NCBI GenBank assembly: GCA_009774215.1
Contig: VSNH01000009.1
Location: 1-29,990, forward strand
Direction: 5' to 3'
DNA from: Lachnospiraceae bacterium
GTDB lineage: Bacteria > Bacillota > Clostridia > Lachnospirales > Lachnospiraceae
DNA: 29,990 bases
Position 1 is the first letter of the stretch. Each line of letters begins with the position of its first letter. Of the stretch, positions 1-8,470 are shown in pieces. Made by a program: the position numbers and the translations under genes. The notes beneath the pieces are model-generated. The model searched no databases and was not told the origin of the DNA. It saw only the letters and a list, made by a program, of their open reading frames with translations.

Positions 1-2748
1 TCCGGTATGCTGTACGCTCTTTTTGGCAGCGCCGTTTTTTCCCTGCCATATAATGCAAACCTGCTGCTGTATGTCTTCTGCTTTGTGGGGACATACGGCT
101 TCTCGTTTGTTCTGGGGCTGTTTGGGCGGCGCGGGAGAACCGGCGGGGCGGTTGGCGGACGGAGGATTCTGCTTGCTTTTACTGGTCTGTGGGCGGTTCT
201 GCTCGCAGGAATCGCCTACGACGATTACGCGGGACGCCATATCGTGATTAACGAGGTCTGCGCGCATAATCTGAGCCTTGCGCTGGACGACAGGGGAAAA
301 AGCAGCGACTATATCGAATTATATAATCCGTCCTTTACAGCGGTATCGCTGGACGGATGGTATCTGACGGAGGAAGAGGCGCTTTCGGAAAGTGCCCGTC
401 TGGAACAGGTGGAGATCGGGCCGCGCTCGTATCTTATGCTCTTTGCGGATGGCAACGCGGGACGGACTGTGGATGAGGAGAGCGGGGAAAGCAATTATCA
501 TCTGGGATTCCGCCTGAATGAAGCGGGTGAGACGCTGACACTCGCGGACGACAGTGGGAATACGGTGGACAGGGTGGAGGTGCCGCGCCTGACGACGGAT
601 GTCTCCTATGCCAGACAGAAGGACGGACGGGACACATGGCGCGTCGTCAAAAACGGCAGTCCCGGGGAGAGCAATGAGAAGCTGGCGGCCTATGTGATTC
701 CCACCTTGAAGGCGCCGGCTTTTTCTGCAGAGAGCGGTTTTTACGCAGATTCCTTTGCGCTCTCTCTGTCGGCGGAGGAGGGACAGCGCATTTACTATAC
801 CACGGACGGAAGTGAACCGACGGCGGAATCGACGCTTTACGAGGAGCCGTTTCTCATAGAGGACGGCAGCGGCAGGGAGAACTGTTATGCCGACATCGAA
901 GGCATTTCGCGGGACGGAGATTATCGGCCAAAGAACCGCATTGACAAGGGCACGGTGGTGAAGGCGGCTGCGGTCAATGAGGCGGGAGAGGTCAGCGAAA
1001 CCGCGTCGGCGGTATATTTTGTGGGATTTGAAGGGAAAGCGGGATATCAGGATATCATGACGCTGTCTTTGACTGTGGCGCCGGAGGATTTTTTCTCCGA
1101 GAACCGCGGCATTTATGTGCTGGGAAATGACTATCGGGAATGGCTGGTGAATTACAGGAATTATCGGAAGCAGGAGGAATACCGGGAGCAGGGGCGTTCA
1201 TGGGATTACGGGAGCGTGGCCTGGCGTTCCTTTATGGCAAACTATACACATGCCGACAAGACAAAGGAAAGACCGGTTACGGTGTCTCTGTTTGATGAGG
1301 AAAAGAAGCTGCTCGGAGAGGAGCGGATCGGCGTCAGAGTACGCGGCGGATCGTCCAGAAATCTGCGCCAGAAGGGATTTAATTTTTACGTCAGGGAGGA
1401 GTACGGGAAGGATACGCTGGGGCTGCGGTCAAAGATGCTGCGGACTTCGGGTTCCATAGATACCAATGTGACCATGCTGCGGGATGTGTTCAACCAGTCG
1501 CTTGTGGCGGATCGGGACATAGCAACCCAGCCGGGAGAGCCCTGCGCCGTGTTTTTAAACGGGGAATACTGGGGACTCTATAATCTGCAGGCGCGCTTTG
1601 GCGCGGGATACTTTGAAGAAAGATACGGGCTTTCCGAGGACGAGGTTATTGTGGTGAAGCAGGATAACCGCATATCGGTAGGGCGGGATGAGGATCTGGC
1701 GCTTTATGAGGAGCTTGTGTCCTATGCACAGCGGGAGGATTTATCCGGGGCGGAAGCCTATGAAGAGATCGGCGGGATGATGGATATCCAGAGCTTTATC
1801 GACCACTACTGCTTTGAAATCTATATTGCCAATACGGACTGGCCGCTGAACAATCTGTGCTGTTGGCGGAGCAGGGAGAAGGCCGGGGTGGAGGAGAATG
1901 CCGGACAAGCACATAAAGATGTGGCTAAAACGGCAGGAACCAAAGAGGAAAAGGCCGAAACGGAGGCATACCGGGACGGCAGATGGCGCTGGGGTGTGTA
2001 TGATACCGACGAGTCCACGGGCATTTACGAGGATGGTATGGGTACCTGTGCATCCAATCCTTTTTCCGAGGAATCACACTGGTTCGGCACCCCGCTGACG
2101 ACGCCGTTAATGTCCAATCTGATCGAAAATACGTCGTTCCGGCGGCAGTTTGGCCTGACTTTCATGGATATGGTAAATAAAAACTTTGCGTATCAGGATG
2201 TTCATGATAAACTATATGAGATGGCTGCCCGCTACGCGTCGCCTATGGAGAAGAGCTATCACCGATTTAATGAGGGCGTATACACTTCGGACACATTCTG
2301 GAACAATATCGGGGTGATAGACGAGTTTTACGAGAAGCGGGCGGATTATGCGGTGCCGTATTTTGCGGAGGCTTTGGGACTTTCCGGGGAGACCGGGGAA
2401 GTTACGCTGCAGACGGCCTGTGTGACAGATGTGTCAGAAACGACAGATATGTCAGAAAATGGAGCCGGTTCTTTCAAGGAAACGTCGGATGAACAGATGC
2501 AGGCAGGCACAGATGTGCAGTGCGGCACGATTGTGTTGAATACCATCAGCCCCGATTTGAAGGACGGGGAGTGGCGGGGGACTTATTTCACCGACTATCC
2601 CGTGACGGCAACGGCTGTTCCGGCTAAAGACTGGCGTTTTGTGGAGTGGCAGGGGACTTACAAGTCCGACGAGGAGACGATAGAGGCTGCCGTAACGCGA
2701 GACGGGATCTGCCTGCGCGCGGTATTTGCACCGGAGAAGGTGCAGTAA
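1..2748 (+). CDS. CotH kinase family membrane protein with lamin-tail-like domain (5' partial)
   Basis: The frame is open from base 1; the first ATG is at 7, but no ribosome binding site is visible, so the true start is probably upstream. Numbering from that ATG, residues 1-75 hold about three hydrophobic segments. Residues ~75-210 resemble a lamin-tail domain (IVINEVCAHN, DYIELYNP, LDGWYL). Residues ~240-340 contain a chitobiase C-terminal-like motif (IYYTTDGSEPT). A CotH kinase domain spans ~350-800, with GVRVRGGSSR near 442, NTDWPLNN near 608 and the metal-site-like DTD near 666. The last ~65 residues resemble an InlB-type bacterial repeat. CotH proteins are atypical kinases that phosphorylate proteins; the extracytoplasmic placement here is inferred from the membrane segments. 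A Lys/Glu/Ala-rich insert lies between the two catalytic motifs. It heads a block that ends in VTC and DUF4956 genes. The family call is firm; the substrate is unknown. Confidence 0.88.
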   Translation, partial: SGMLYALFGSAVFSLPYNANLLLYVFCFVGTYGFSFVLGLFGRRGRTGGAVGGRRILLAFTGLWAVLLAGIAYDDYAGRHIVINEVCAHNLSLALDDRGKSSDYIELYNPSFTAVSLDGWYLTEEEALSESARLEQVEIGPRSYLMLFADGNAGRTVDEESGESNYHLGFRLNEAGETLTLADDSGNTVDRVEVPRLTTDVSYARQKDGRDTWRVVKNGSPGESNEKLAAYVIPTLKAPAFSAESGFYADSFALSLSAEEGQRIYYTTDGSEPTAESTLYEEPFLIEDGSGRENCYADIEGISRDGDYRPKNRIDKGTVVKAAAVNEAGEVSETASAVYFVGFEGKAGYQDIMTLSLTVAPEDFFSENRGIYVLGNDYREWLVNYRNYRKQEEYREQGRSWDYGSVAWRSFMANYTHADKTKERPVTVSLFDEEKKLLGEERIGVRVRGGSSRNLRQKGFNFYVREEYGKDTLGLRSKMLRTSGSIDTNVTMLRDVFNQSLVADRDIATQPGEPCAVFLNGEYWGLYNLQARFGAGYFEERYGLSEDEVIVVKQDNRISVGRDEDLALYEELVSYAQREDLSGAEAYEEIGGMMDIQSFIDHYCFEIYIANTDWPLNNLCCWRSREKAGVEENAGQAHKDVAKTAGTKEEKAETEAYRDGRWRWGVYDTDESTGIYEDGMGTCASNPFSEESHWFGTPLTTPLMSNLIENTSFRRQFGLTFMDMVNKNFAYQDVHDKLYEMAARYASPMEKSYHRFNEGVYTSDTFWNNIGVIDEFYEKRADYAVPYFAEALGLSGETGEVTLQTACVTDVSETTDMSENGAGSFKETSDEQMQAGTDVQCGTIVLNTISPDLKDGEWRGTYFTDYPVTATAVPAKDWRFVEWQGTYKSDEETIEAAVTRDGICLRAVFAPEKVQ

Positions 2749-2817
2749 ACGGCCGGAGTGCAAAAGGCGGAAACCGAAGTGAGACACGTCGGGGGAATGC
2801 TCTGACAGGAGGTATCT

Positions 2818-3165
2818 ATGGTTTGTATCACGATTTTACTACTGCTTGTACCGGGAATGGTTACATGGAAGCTTGCGGGAGAGAAAGAGCTTGCGGACTG
2901 GAAGGACGTCTGCAGGGCGGCCGTGTACTGGCTGGTGCATGATCTCGTCATCGCCTGTCTGGTGTACGCGGCGTTTTATGTGATGAAGGGAGCAGTCAGC
3001 ATCAGTTTTTCCGCGGACTATCCGAACGAGGAGATTTATTATTCCGTTTATGATATCGGTTTTGTGTTCCGTTATGCCGCGCTGGCGCTTTTGGCGGCGG
3101 CAGGTTTGGGCATTTTCGAGCGGGTCTTGGGGAAGCTGTTTGGCGGAAAAGGAAAAACGGGATGA
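2818..3165 (+). CDS. Small membrane protein of unknown function
   Basis: This 115-aa protein starts at an ATG five bases after a perfect AGGAGG (2807-2812), so it is very likely translated. It has about three hydrophobic segments: residues ~1-17, ~35-57 and ~82-101. Between the second and third is an acidic, aromatic stretch (YPNEEIYYSVYD) likely to lie outside the membrane. The C-terminus is basic and glycine/lysine rich. I do not recognise a family. It sits between a CotH kinase and a Cthe_2159-like lipoprotein, and its end nearly abuts the ribosome binding site of the next gene, so it is probably in the same operon. A role as a membrane partner of the CotH/VTC block is a guess from position only. 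Confidence 0.7.
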   Translation: MVCITILLLLVPGMVTWKLAGEKELADWKDVCRAAVYWLVHDLVIACLVYAAFYVMKGAVSISFSADYPNEEIYYSVYDIGFVFRYAALALLAAAGLGIFERVLGKLFGGKGKTG

Positions 3166-3181
3166 GGAGGCTGTCGGTGTA

Positions 3182-4174
3182 TTGTGGAAGAATAGAGGCG
3201 TGAGGAAAAAAGATAAGGCGGAAAGGCATAGGGGCAGGGCGGCCTGTGCGGCTTCGGTTCTGTTTGCGGCCATGCTTCTTACGGCCTGCGCCGGGCAAAA
3301 CGCGGCTGCGGGGCAGGACACTTCAAACGGACGGCAGGCTTCGCCGGGCCAGGACGGCGGGACGGCTCTGAAGGGGCCCGATGCCGTGACAGGGCAGCAG
3401 GATGCGGATTGGCTGGCGGTGCGGATGAAACAGGACCGCAGAACGAAGCACGACCTGCGGACGGAGCCGGAGGATATGGAAAAGGCGGAGCAGATTGACC
3501 TGAACGCTTTTGAAAACGGGCGGGTGATCCTTGCAGAAGGCGGCGATATCCGGCTTTCCGGCAGCCTGGAGGGACAGGTCATAGTCGATGCGGAGGAAGA
3601 TGAGCTTGTGCACCTGTATCTGGAGGGGGTGGAGATTACTTCGCCAAACGGCCCGGCGATTCATATACGGGAGGCGGCCAAGACGATTGTGACACTTGTG
3701 TCAGATACAGAGAATGTGCTTTCGGATTCCCCGGATTACACGGGATATGAGGAGATGCCGGCCTGCTTTTACAGTGTCTGTGACCTCACCATCAACGGGG
3801 ACGGCGCGCTTCGGGTGTTTGGCTATCACGAGGACGGCATCCGCGGCAAAGACAGGATCAAAGTGCTGGACGGTGCGCTTTCGGTGCAGGCCAAGGGCGA
3901 CGGCATCCGGGGTAACGACGGCATTTACATGCAGAACGCCTCCGTGGATATCGAGAGTGAGAAAAACGGACTGCGCACGGCAAATCAGGGCGCTGATGAC
4001 AGGGGTGTCATAGAGATAAACGGCGGCGCGATATCGGTGATAGCGGGGCAAAACGGTGTCAGCGCGGCTTCCGACCTGTATCTGTATGGCGGCCGGTGCA
4101 GCGTCAATGCGGTGGAGGAAAAGCTGCGGGCGGAAGGCGATGCCTATATTGCGGACGGGGTGCAGGGACTGTGA
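3182..4174 (+). CDS. Cthe_2159-like carbohydrate-binding lipoprotein
   Basis: The start is uncertain. A strong GAGGAGG at 3164-3170 lies 11 bases before a TTG at 3182, which I chose. A GTG at 3200 is the alternative but has no good ribosome binding site. Earlier in-frame ATGs would overlap the previous gene too far. From the TTG the protein is 330 aa with a basic N-terminus, a hydrophobic stretch and a lipobox (LLTAC), so it is a predicted lipoprotein on the outer face of the membrane. The rest has repeated short beta strands with glycine turns (DGIRGKD, GDGIRGNDGIYM, KNGLRTAN), the pattern of the Cthe_2159 / DUF4353 right-handed beta-helix family, whose founder binds cellulose and pectin-like polymers. 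The stop overlaps the next gene by four bases, which suggests translational coupling. The ligand is unknown. Confidence 0.8.
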   Translation: MWKNRGVRKKDKAERHRGRAACAASVLFAAMLLTACAGQNAAAGQDTSNGRQASPGQDGGTALKGPDAVTGQQDADWLAVRMKQDRRTKHDLRTEPEDMEKAEQIDLNAFENGRVILAEGGDIRLSGSLEGQVIVDAEEDELVHLYLEGVEITSPNGPAIHIREAAKTIVTLVSDTENVLSDSPDYTGYEEMPACFYSVCDLTINGDGALRVFGYHEDGIRGKDRIKVLDGALSVQAKGDGIRGNDGIYMQNASVDIESEKNGLRTANQGADDRGVIEINGGAISVIAGQNGVSAASDLYLYGGRCSVNAVEEKLRAEGDAYIADGVQGL

Positions 4175-4872
4175 CAGAGTACAGACATGAGTATAAATAT
4201 ATGATAGATGCCGGGCAGAAGGCGGTGCTGAAGCTTCGGGCGCAGGGCGTTTTGGAGCGGGACGCCCATGCGGGGGCGGACGGGGCGTATCTGATCCGCA
4301 GTCTCTATTTTGACAGCCCGGACGACGCTTGCTTTTATGAAAATGAGAACGGGGACGATCCGCGGGAAAAGTACCGCATCCGCTTTTACAACTGTGATGC
4401 ATCCCGAATCAGTCTGGAATGTAAGGCGAAGCGGCGGGGTATGACGCGAAAGACTGCCTGCCCGATCACGCGCGGCCAGTGTGAACGGTTTATGGCGGGT
4501 GAGATTCCGGAGCCTGACGGGGAGGTATCGCCAAGACAGCCGGCCATGTTCGCGCAGATGCGGTTAAAAAGTCTGCGCCCGGTGGTGATCGTGCAGTATG
4601 TCCGTATGCCCTTTGTGTGCGATGCGGGCAATGTGCGGGTGACTTTTGACGACAGTATCGCTTCCGCCAATGATATCGCGGGATTTCTGCAGCCGGAGAT
4701 TCCCCTTCGGAGCGTGCTTGGTACGGGGGAGAGCATTCTGGAGGTAAAGTGGGACGAGCTTCTGCCCTCCTACGTCAAAGAACAGATGGCGCTCGATTCC
4801 CTGCAGTGGACGAGCTTTTCCAAATATTATCTGTGTCGAAAATATAATTGCTGCGGAGGAGTGAGGGTATGA
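4171..4872 (+). CDS. VTC-domain (polyphosphate polymerase-like) triphosphate tunnel protein
   Basis: I place the start at the GTG at 4171, whose sequence GTGA overlaps the previous stop. An in-frame ATG at 4096 would overlap the upstream gene by about 80 bases. The 233-aa product is a normal length for a stand-alone VTC-type domain. Visible tunnel-lining motifs include EYRHEYKY (residues 3-10), the basic strand LECKAKRR (82-89), FDDSI, and ILEVKWDE with E191 and K193. Eukaryotic VTC4 polymerises polyphosphate from ATP; bacterial members are annotated by this similarity and many are untested. It lies between a Cthe_2159-like lipoprotein and a DUF4956 membrane protein, an association I recall from other Clostridia. 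The family is solid. Whether it makes polyphosphate or uses another triphosphate is open. Confidence 0.85.
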   Translation: MTEYRHEYKYMIDAGQKAVLKLRAQGVLERDAHAGADGAYLIRSLYFDSPDDACFYENENGDDPREKYRIRFYNCDASRISLECKAKRRGMTRKTACPITRGQCERFMAGEIPEPDGEVSPRQPAMFAQMRLKSLRPVVIVQYVRMPFVCDAGNVRVTFDDSIASANDIAGFLQPEIPLRSVLGTGESILEVKWDELLPSYVKEQMALDSLQWTSFSKYYLCRKYNCCGGVRV

Positions 4873-5543
4873 ATTTTATAGATATTTTTAAAAAATCATT
4901 TTTGGAGGGTTATGCATCCGTCCGGATTGATGTGGCGCAGATTGTGATATGTATGCTGATTACGGTGCTGATTGCGGGTTATATTTTCCTGATTTACCGC
5001 ACAGTAAACAAAAACGCCTTCTATAACCGCAATTTCAACCTTTCTCTGATTGCGCTTTCCGTGATTACGGCGGCGGTGATCCTGACGATTCAGTCAAACA
5101 TCGTGATTTCTCTTGGCATGGTGGGCGCGCTGTCGATTGTGCGGTTTCGCACCGCGATCAAAGACCCTATGGATCTGGTGTTTCTGTTCTGGTCGATCAG
5201 CGTCGGCATCATATGCGGCGCAGGCTTCGCTGTGGTGGCGGTAGTTGCATCAATTGTCATAACTGTGATAATATTATTATTTGACAGGGTGCCGTCCGGC
5301 GCGCCGGCGGTGATCCTTCTCGTGAATGCCTCCGATTATAAGACGGAAGGGCGCATTATGGAGATTGTGGAAAAGCATTGCGGCATGTCCAAGGTGAAGG
5401 CGCGCAATCTGACGAAAGATAAGCTGAGTATGGCGGTCGAGGTCAAAACAGGAGAGGGCGGCAGTCTGGTGGAAGAGTTGATGGATTTGGAGAGCGTTAC
5501 CTTGGCGTCTCTGGTGGATCACGACGGGGAAGTGACATTCTAA
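4869..5543 (+). CDS. DUF4956 membrane protein
   Basis: The ATG at 4869 overlaps the previous stop as ATGA and is preceded by GGAGGAG, so this start is preferred over a TTG 21 bases earlier. The protein is 224 aa. About four hydrophobic segments fill residues ~14-38, ~50-70 and ~95-140, and a soluble C-terminal domain of about 75 residues follows. The segment MVGALSIVRFRTAIKDP is the conserved DUF4956 core, with basic residues at the membrane boundary. Its function is unknown. Its coupling to a VTC-domain gene suggests a membrane partner or channel for the VTC product, in rough analogy to the membrane subunits of yeast VTC; that is inference. The CotH/VTC block ends here, followed by 78 bases before the sugar nucleotide genes. 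Confidence 0.85.
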   Translation: MNFIDIFKKSFLEGYASVRIDVAQIVICMLITVLIAGYIFLIYRTVNKNAFYNRNFNLSLIALSVITAAVILTIQSNIVISLGMVGALSIVRFRTAIKDPMDLVFLFWSISVGIICGAGFAVVAVVASIVITVIILLFDRVPSGAPAVILLVNASDYKTEGRIMEIVEKHCGMSKVKARNLTKDKLSMAVEVKTGEGGSLVEELMDLESVTLASLVDHDGEVTF

Positions 5544-5621
5544 ACGATCATACAGCCGTATTTGTGCATTTTTGATAGAAATGCAGCGATAACGAAAAAA
5601 TTTCAGGAACAGGAGAAAGCG

Positions 5622-6491
5622 ATGAAAGGAATTATTTTAGCGGGCGGTTCGGGTACAAGACTCTATCCCTTGACAAAGGCGGTTTCCAAGCAGATCATGC
5701 CGGTATATGACAAACCGATGATTTATTATCCACTGTCCATTTTGATGCTGGCGGGTATCAGGGAGATTCTGATTATTTCCACCCCGAGGGATCTTCCGGT
5801 ATTTGAGGAGCTTTTCGGTACGGGAGAGCAGCTCGGACTCCGTATGGAGTATGCGGTGCAGGAACAGCCGAGAGGACTTGCCGACGCTTTTATTATCGGT
5901 GCGGATTTTATCGGGACGGACAGAGTGGCTTTGATTCTGGGCGACAATATTTTCTACGGGCAGAGCTTTTCCAAGGTGCTTAAGGAAGTGGCGGCCAGAG
6001 AGAGCGGTGCGACTATCTTCGGTTATTACGTGAGGGATCCGAGAGAGTACGGCGTGGTGGAGTTTGACGAGAATGGTATGGCTCTGTCCATCGAGGAGAA
6101 GCCGGAGCATCCGAAGAGCAATTATGCGGTGCCGGGACTGTATTTTTATGACAACGACGTGGTGGAGATTGCAAGGAATGTAAAACCCTCCGCCAGAGGT
6201 GAGATTGAGATTACAAGCATTAACAATGCATACCTGCAGAGAGGAGCCCTGCGGGTGGAAACGCTCGGACGCGGTTTCGCCTGGCTGGATACGGGCAGCC
6301 ATGACATGCTGCTTGACGCCGCGGATTTCGTGGCGGCGTTTCAGAAGAGGCAGGGGCTTTATATTTCCTGCATTGAGGAGATTGCGTTCAGGAGAGGTTT
6401 TATCGCGAAGGAGCAGCTGCTCAAGCTGGCGGAGCCGCTTATGAAGACTGCTTACGGACAGTATATAGTAGAGGTTGCAAATGGACTCTAA
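5622..6491 (+). CDS. rfbA: Glucose-1-phosphate thymidylyltransferase RmlA
   Basis: This enzyme makes dTDP-glucose from glucose-1-phosphate and dTTP, the first step of dTDP-L-rhamnose synthesis in the cytoplasm. The ATG at 5622 follows AGGAGA with a five-base gap. The product is 289 aa, the usual length. The nucleotide-binding signature GGSGTRLYPLT is at residues 8-18, and further family motifs include PVYDKPMIYYPLS, ILGDNIFYG, VEFDENG, EEKPEHPKSNYAVPGLYFYD and RGFAWLDTG. The 3' end overlaps the GH25 gene by 11 bases, so the two are likely co-transcribed. The 78-base leader holds a small GCATTT/AAATGC stem but no clear promoter. The gene product is confidently identified. Confidence 0.97.
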   Translation: MKGIILAGGSGTRLYPLTKAVSKQIMPVYDKPMIYYPLSILMLAGIREILIISTPRDLPVFEELFGTGEQLGLRMEYAVQEQPRGLADAFIIGADFIGTDRVALILGDNIFYGQSFSKVLKEVAARESGATIFGYYVRDPREYGVVEFDENGMALSIEEKPEHPKSNYAVPGLYFYDNDVVEIARNVKPSARGEIEITSINNAYLQRGALRVETLGRGFAWLDTGSHDMLLDAADFVAAFQKRQGLYISCIEEIAFRRGFIAKEQLLKLAEPLMKTAYGQYIVEVANGL

Positions 6492-7836
6492 GCGGATGAG
6501 ACGGGCGATGGCCTGCATGATCGTCGTATTTGTGGCGGTTTTTGCGGTGATTGCCATTGTGAATTTAGATATGGTGAAGCGCAAGCTGGGATTTGCGGAA
6601 GAGGAGCCGGTACAGGAGGAGACATCGACGCCGGAGGAAGAGGCGGAGACGGAAAACGGGCAGATAGGAGGCGATTTGTCTGCTTTTCTGAGCGATGAAA
6701 CCTTCTTTGACCCGGAAGTGAAGTTCAAGAGCATCGAATCCTATTCCGGCAGAAATGTGTCTCTGATCATGAGTTCTGTGTCCAAAGATCTGCGTATCAT
6801 GGTGGTGGACAGTGTGGGCCGTCTGGTGACGGGAGCGGACTTCACCGTCACGATTCAGGGTGTGGGCGAGTACACCGATACCGACGAGGACGGCGTGATC
6901 TACGTGGACGGCCTGCGCTCCGGGGAGTACAGCGTGTCCCTCAATGAGAAGGACGGCTTTCGCGTGCCAAATACCATCACAACGATACAGGTGCGGCAGG
7001 ATATCGAGTATCGGGTGCTCGACAATATTGAGTATCTGATGCTGACTGAGGACGATATTGATCCCGAGAAGGAGGATAAAGCGGTCAATGGCGCTGCGGA
7101 GGATGCGGACGGCACGGAGAATACGGCGCTTCAGTTTGATAACGGCAGCGCCAGGCTGGGTATCGACGTGTCCAAGTGGAATCAGGAGATTGACTGGGAA
7201 GCGGTGAAGGACGCGGGCGTGGAGTTCGCCATCATCCGCTGCGGATACCGTGGCGCGTCCACGGGTGCGCTGGTCATTGATCCCAGATATAAGGAGAACA
7301 TAGAGGGCGCCATCTCGGCGGGTATTCCTGTGGGTGTTTATTTCTTTACGCAGGCGTTGGACGAGATTGAAGCGGTGGAGGAAGCGTCCATGGTGATCCG
7401 TCTGATCGAGGATTATGATGTGGATTATCCGGTATTCCTCGACAGCGAGAGCGCAGGAGGCAGAGGTCGCGCCGACGGACTGGACAGCGACGAGCGTACC
7501 AGAGCGCACAGGGCGTTCCTGCAGACGATAGAGGCGGCGGGTTATGAGACGGGCGTATATGCTTCCCGCAACTGGCTGAATGACAGGATAGATATGACAC
7601 AACTGTCAGATTATAGAATCTGGCTTGCGGAGTACGCGGATGCGCCTACATACGACGAACACTACTATCATATGTGGCAGTATACCTCGAAAGGAACGGT
7701 GGACGGCATTTCCACGAATGTAGATTTGAATCTGTGTTATATGAACATAGACACCTCGATCAACCACGCAAAAGGAGCGGCGGGATATTCCGGGGTGGTG
7801 AACGGGGATACCGGAAACGTACCGGTCGCAGAGTGA
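6481..7836 (+). CDS. Membrane-anchored GH25 lysozyme-like muramidase
   Basis: The ATG at 6481 is preceded by GAGG six bases away; an in-frame TTG at 6475 has no site. The 451-aa product has a short basic N-terminus and one membrane segment (residues ~8-26), so the rest should be outside the cell. An acidic Glu/Thr/Pro-rich linker follows. Residues ~85-165 resemble a small beta-sandwich of the SpaA/prealbumin kind (GADFTVTIQG, DEDGVIYVDGLRSGEYSV). The GH25 domain fills ~226-430, starting at IDVSKW (D229) with the catalytic-type DSE at 321-323. GH25 enzymes cleave the MurNAc-GlcNAc bond of peptidoglycan. Its position between rmlA and rmlC is unusual and suggests that wall opening or anchoring is tied to export of this polysaccharide. 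Confidence 0.92.
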   Translation: MDSKRMRRAMACMIVVFVAVFAVIAIVNLDMVKRKLGFAEEEPVQEETSTPEEEAETENGQIGGDLSAFLSDETFFDPEVKFKSIESYSGRNVSLIMSSVSKDLRIMVVDSVGRLVTGADFTVTIQGVGEYTDTDEDGVIYVDGLRSGEYSVSLNEKDGFRVPNTITTIQVRQDIEYRVLDNIEYLMLTEDDIDPEKEDKAVNGAAEDADGTENTALQFDNGSARLGIDVSKWNQEIDWEAVKDAGVEFAIIRCGYRGASTGALVIDPRYKENIEGAISAGIPVGVYFFTQALDEIEAVEEASMVIRLIEDYDVDYPVFLDSESAGGRGRADGLDSDERTRAHRAFLQTIEAAGYETGVYASRNWLNDRIDMTQLSDYRIWLAEYADAPTYDEHYYHMWQYTSKGTVDGISTNVDLNLCYMNIDTSINHAKGAAGYSGVVNGDTGNVPVAE

Positions 7837-7902
7837 AAAGAACTTCGCCAAAAGGCGGCATTCTCCGTATTGGACGGAATGATAAGTAAGGAGGAGATTA
7901 CG

Positions 7903-8457
7903 ATGGGAAAAATATCGGTGGAGACTTGTGAAATCGAGGGCTTGAAGGTGATCACCCCCGCAGTCTTTGGGGATAACAGAGGCTATTTCATGGAGACCTA
8001 CCACTACGAGGATTACAAGGCGGCGGGAATCGATCAGGTTTTCGTGCAGGACAACCAGTCCTCGTCCGTGAAGGGCGTGCTGCGCGGGCTGCATTTTCAG
8101 ATCAATTATCCGCAGGACAAGCTGGTGCGGGTGATTGCGGGTGAGGTCTTTGATGTGGCGGTGGATCTGCGGCCGGGTTCCGCAACCTACGGCAAGTGGC
8201 ACGGCGTAACGCTCTCGGCGGAAAACAAGAAGCAGTTTTTTATTCCGAAGAATTTTGCCCACGGTTTTCTCGTGCTGTCGGACTATGCGGAATTTGCCTA
8301 CAAGTGCACAGACTTTTACCATCCGAACGATGAGGGCGGCATCCTCTGGAGCGACCCTGAGATCGGGGTCAAATGGCCCATCCCTGAGGGGATGGAGCCT
8401 GTGATGTCCGACAAGGACAAAAAGTGGGAGGGGATTTCCGCGATTTCCATAAAATAA
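7903..8457 (+). CDS. rfbC: dTDP-4-dehydrorhamnose 3,5-epimerase RmlC
   Basis: RmlC epimerises dTDP-4-keto-6-deoxyglucose at C3 and C5, the third step to dTDP-L-rhamnose. The ATG at 7903 follows AAGGAGGAG at 7888-7896. The product is 184 aa, normal for this cupin enzyme. Family motifs include DNRGYFMETY, QDNQSSSVKGVLRGLHFQ with the catalytic-type His64, and the AEFAYKCTDFY segment carrying the tyrosine. RmlB (dehydratase) and RmlD (reductase) are not encoded in this window, so the pathway must be completed elsewhere. The gene is 66 bases downstream of the GH25 gene and 13 bases upstream of the ABC permease, consistent with one transcription unit. Confidence 0.96.
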   Translation: MGKISVETCEIEGLKVITPAVFGDNRGYFMETYHYEDYKAAGIDQVFVQDNQSSSVKGVLRGLHFQINYPQDKLVRVIAGEVFDVAVDLRPGSATYGKWHGVTLSAENKKQFFIPKNFAHGFLVLSDYAEFAYKCTDFYHPNDEGGILWSDPEIGVKWPIPEGMEPVMSDKDKKWEGISAISIK

Positions 8458-8470
8458 AGAAGGCGATAAC

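Noticed and set aside
3050..3181. A longer N-terminus for the Cthe_2159-like lipoprotein from the ATG at 3050.
   Set aside because: It would overlap the upstream gene by over 100 bases and push the lipobox more than 80 residues into the protein.
4096..4170. A longer start for the VTC-domain protein at 4096.
   Set aside because: The added residues are Cys/Gly/Arg-rich read-through of the preceding gene, and the GTG at 4171 gives a coupled 4-base overlap.
7837..7902. A CGCC-AAAA-GGCG hairpin between the GH25 gene and rmlC, considered as a terminator.
   Set aside because: The stem is only four base pairs, has no T-run, and the operon continues.
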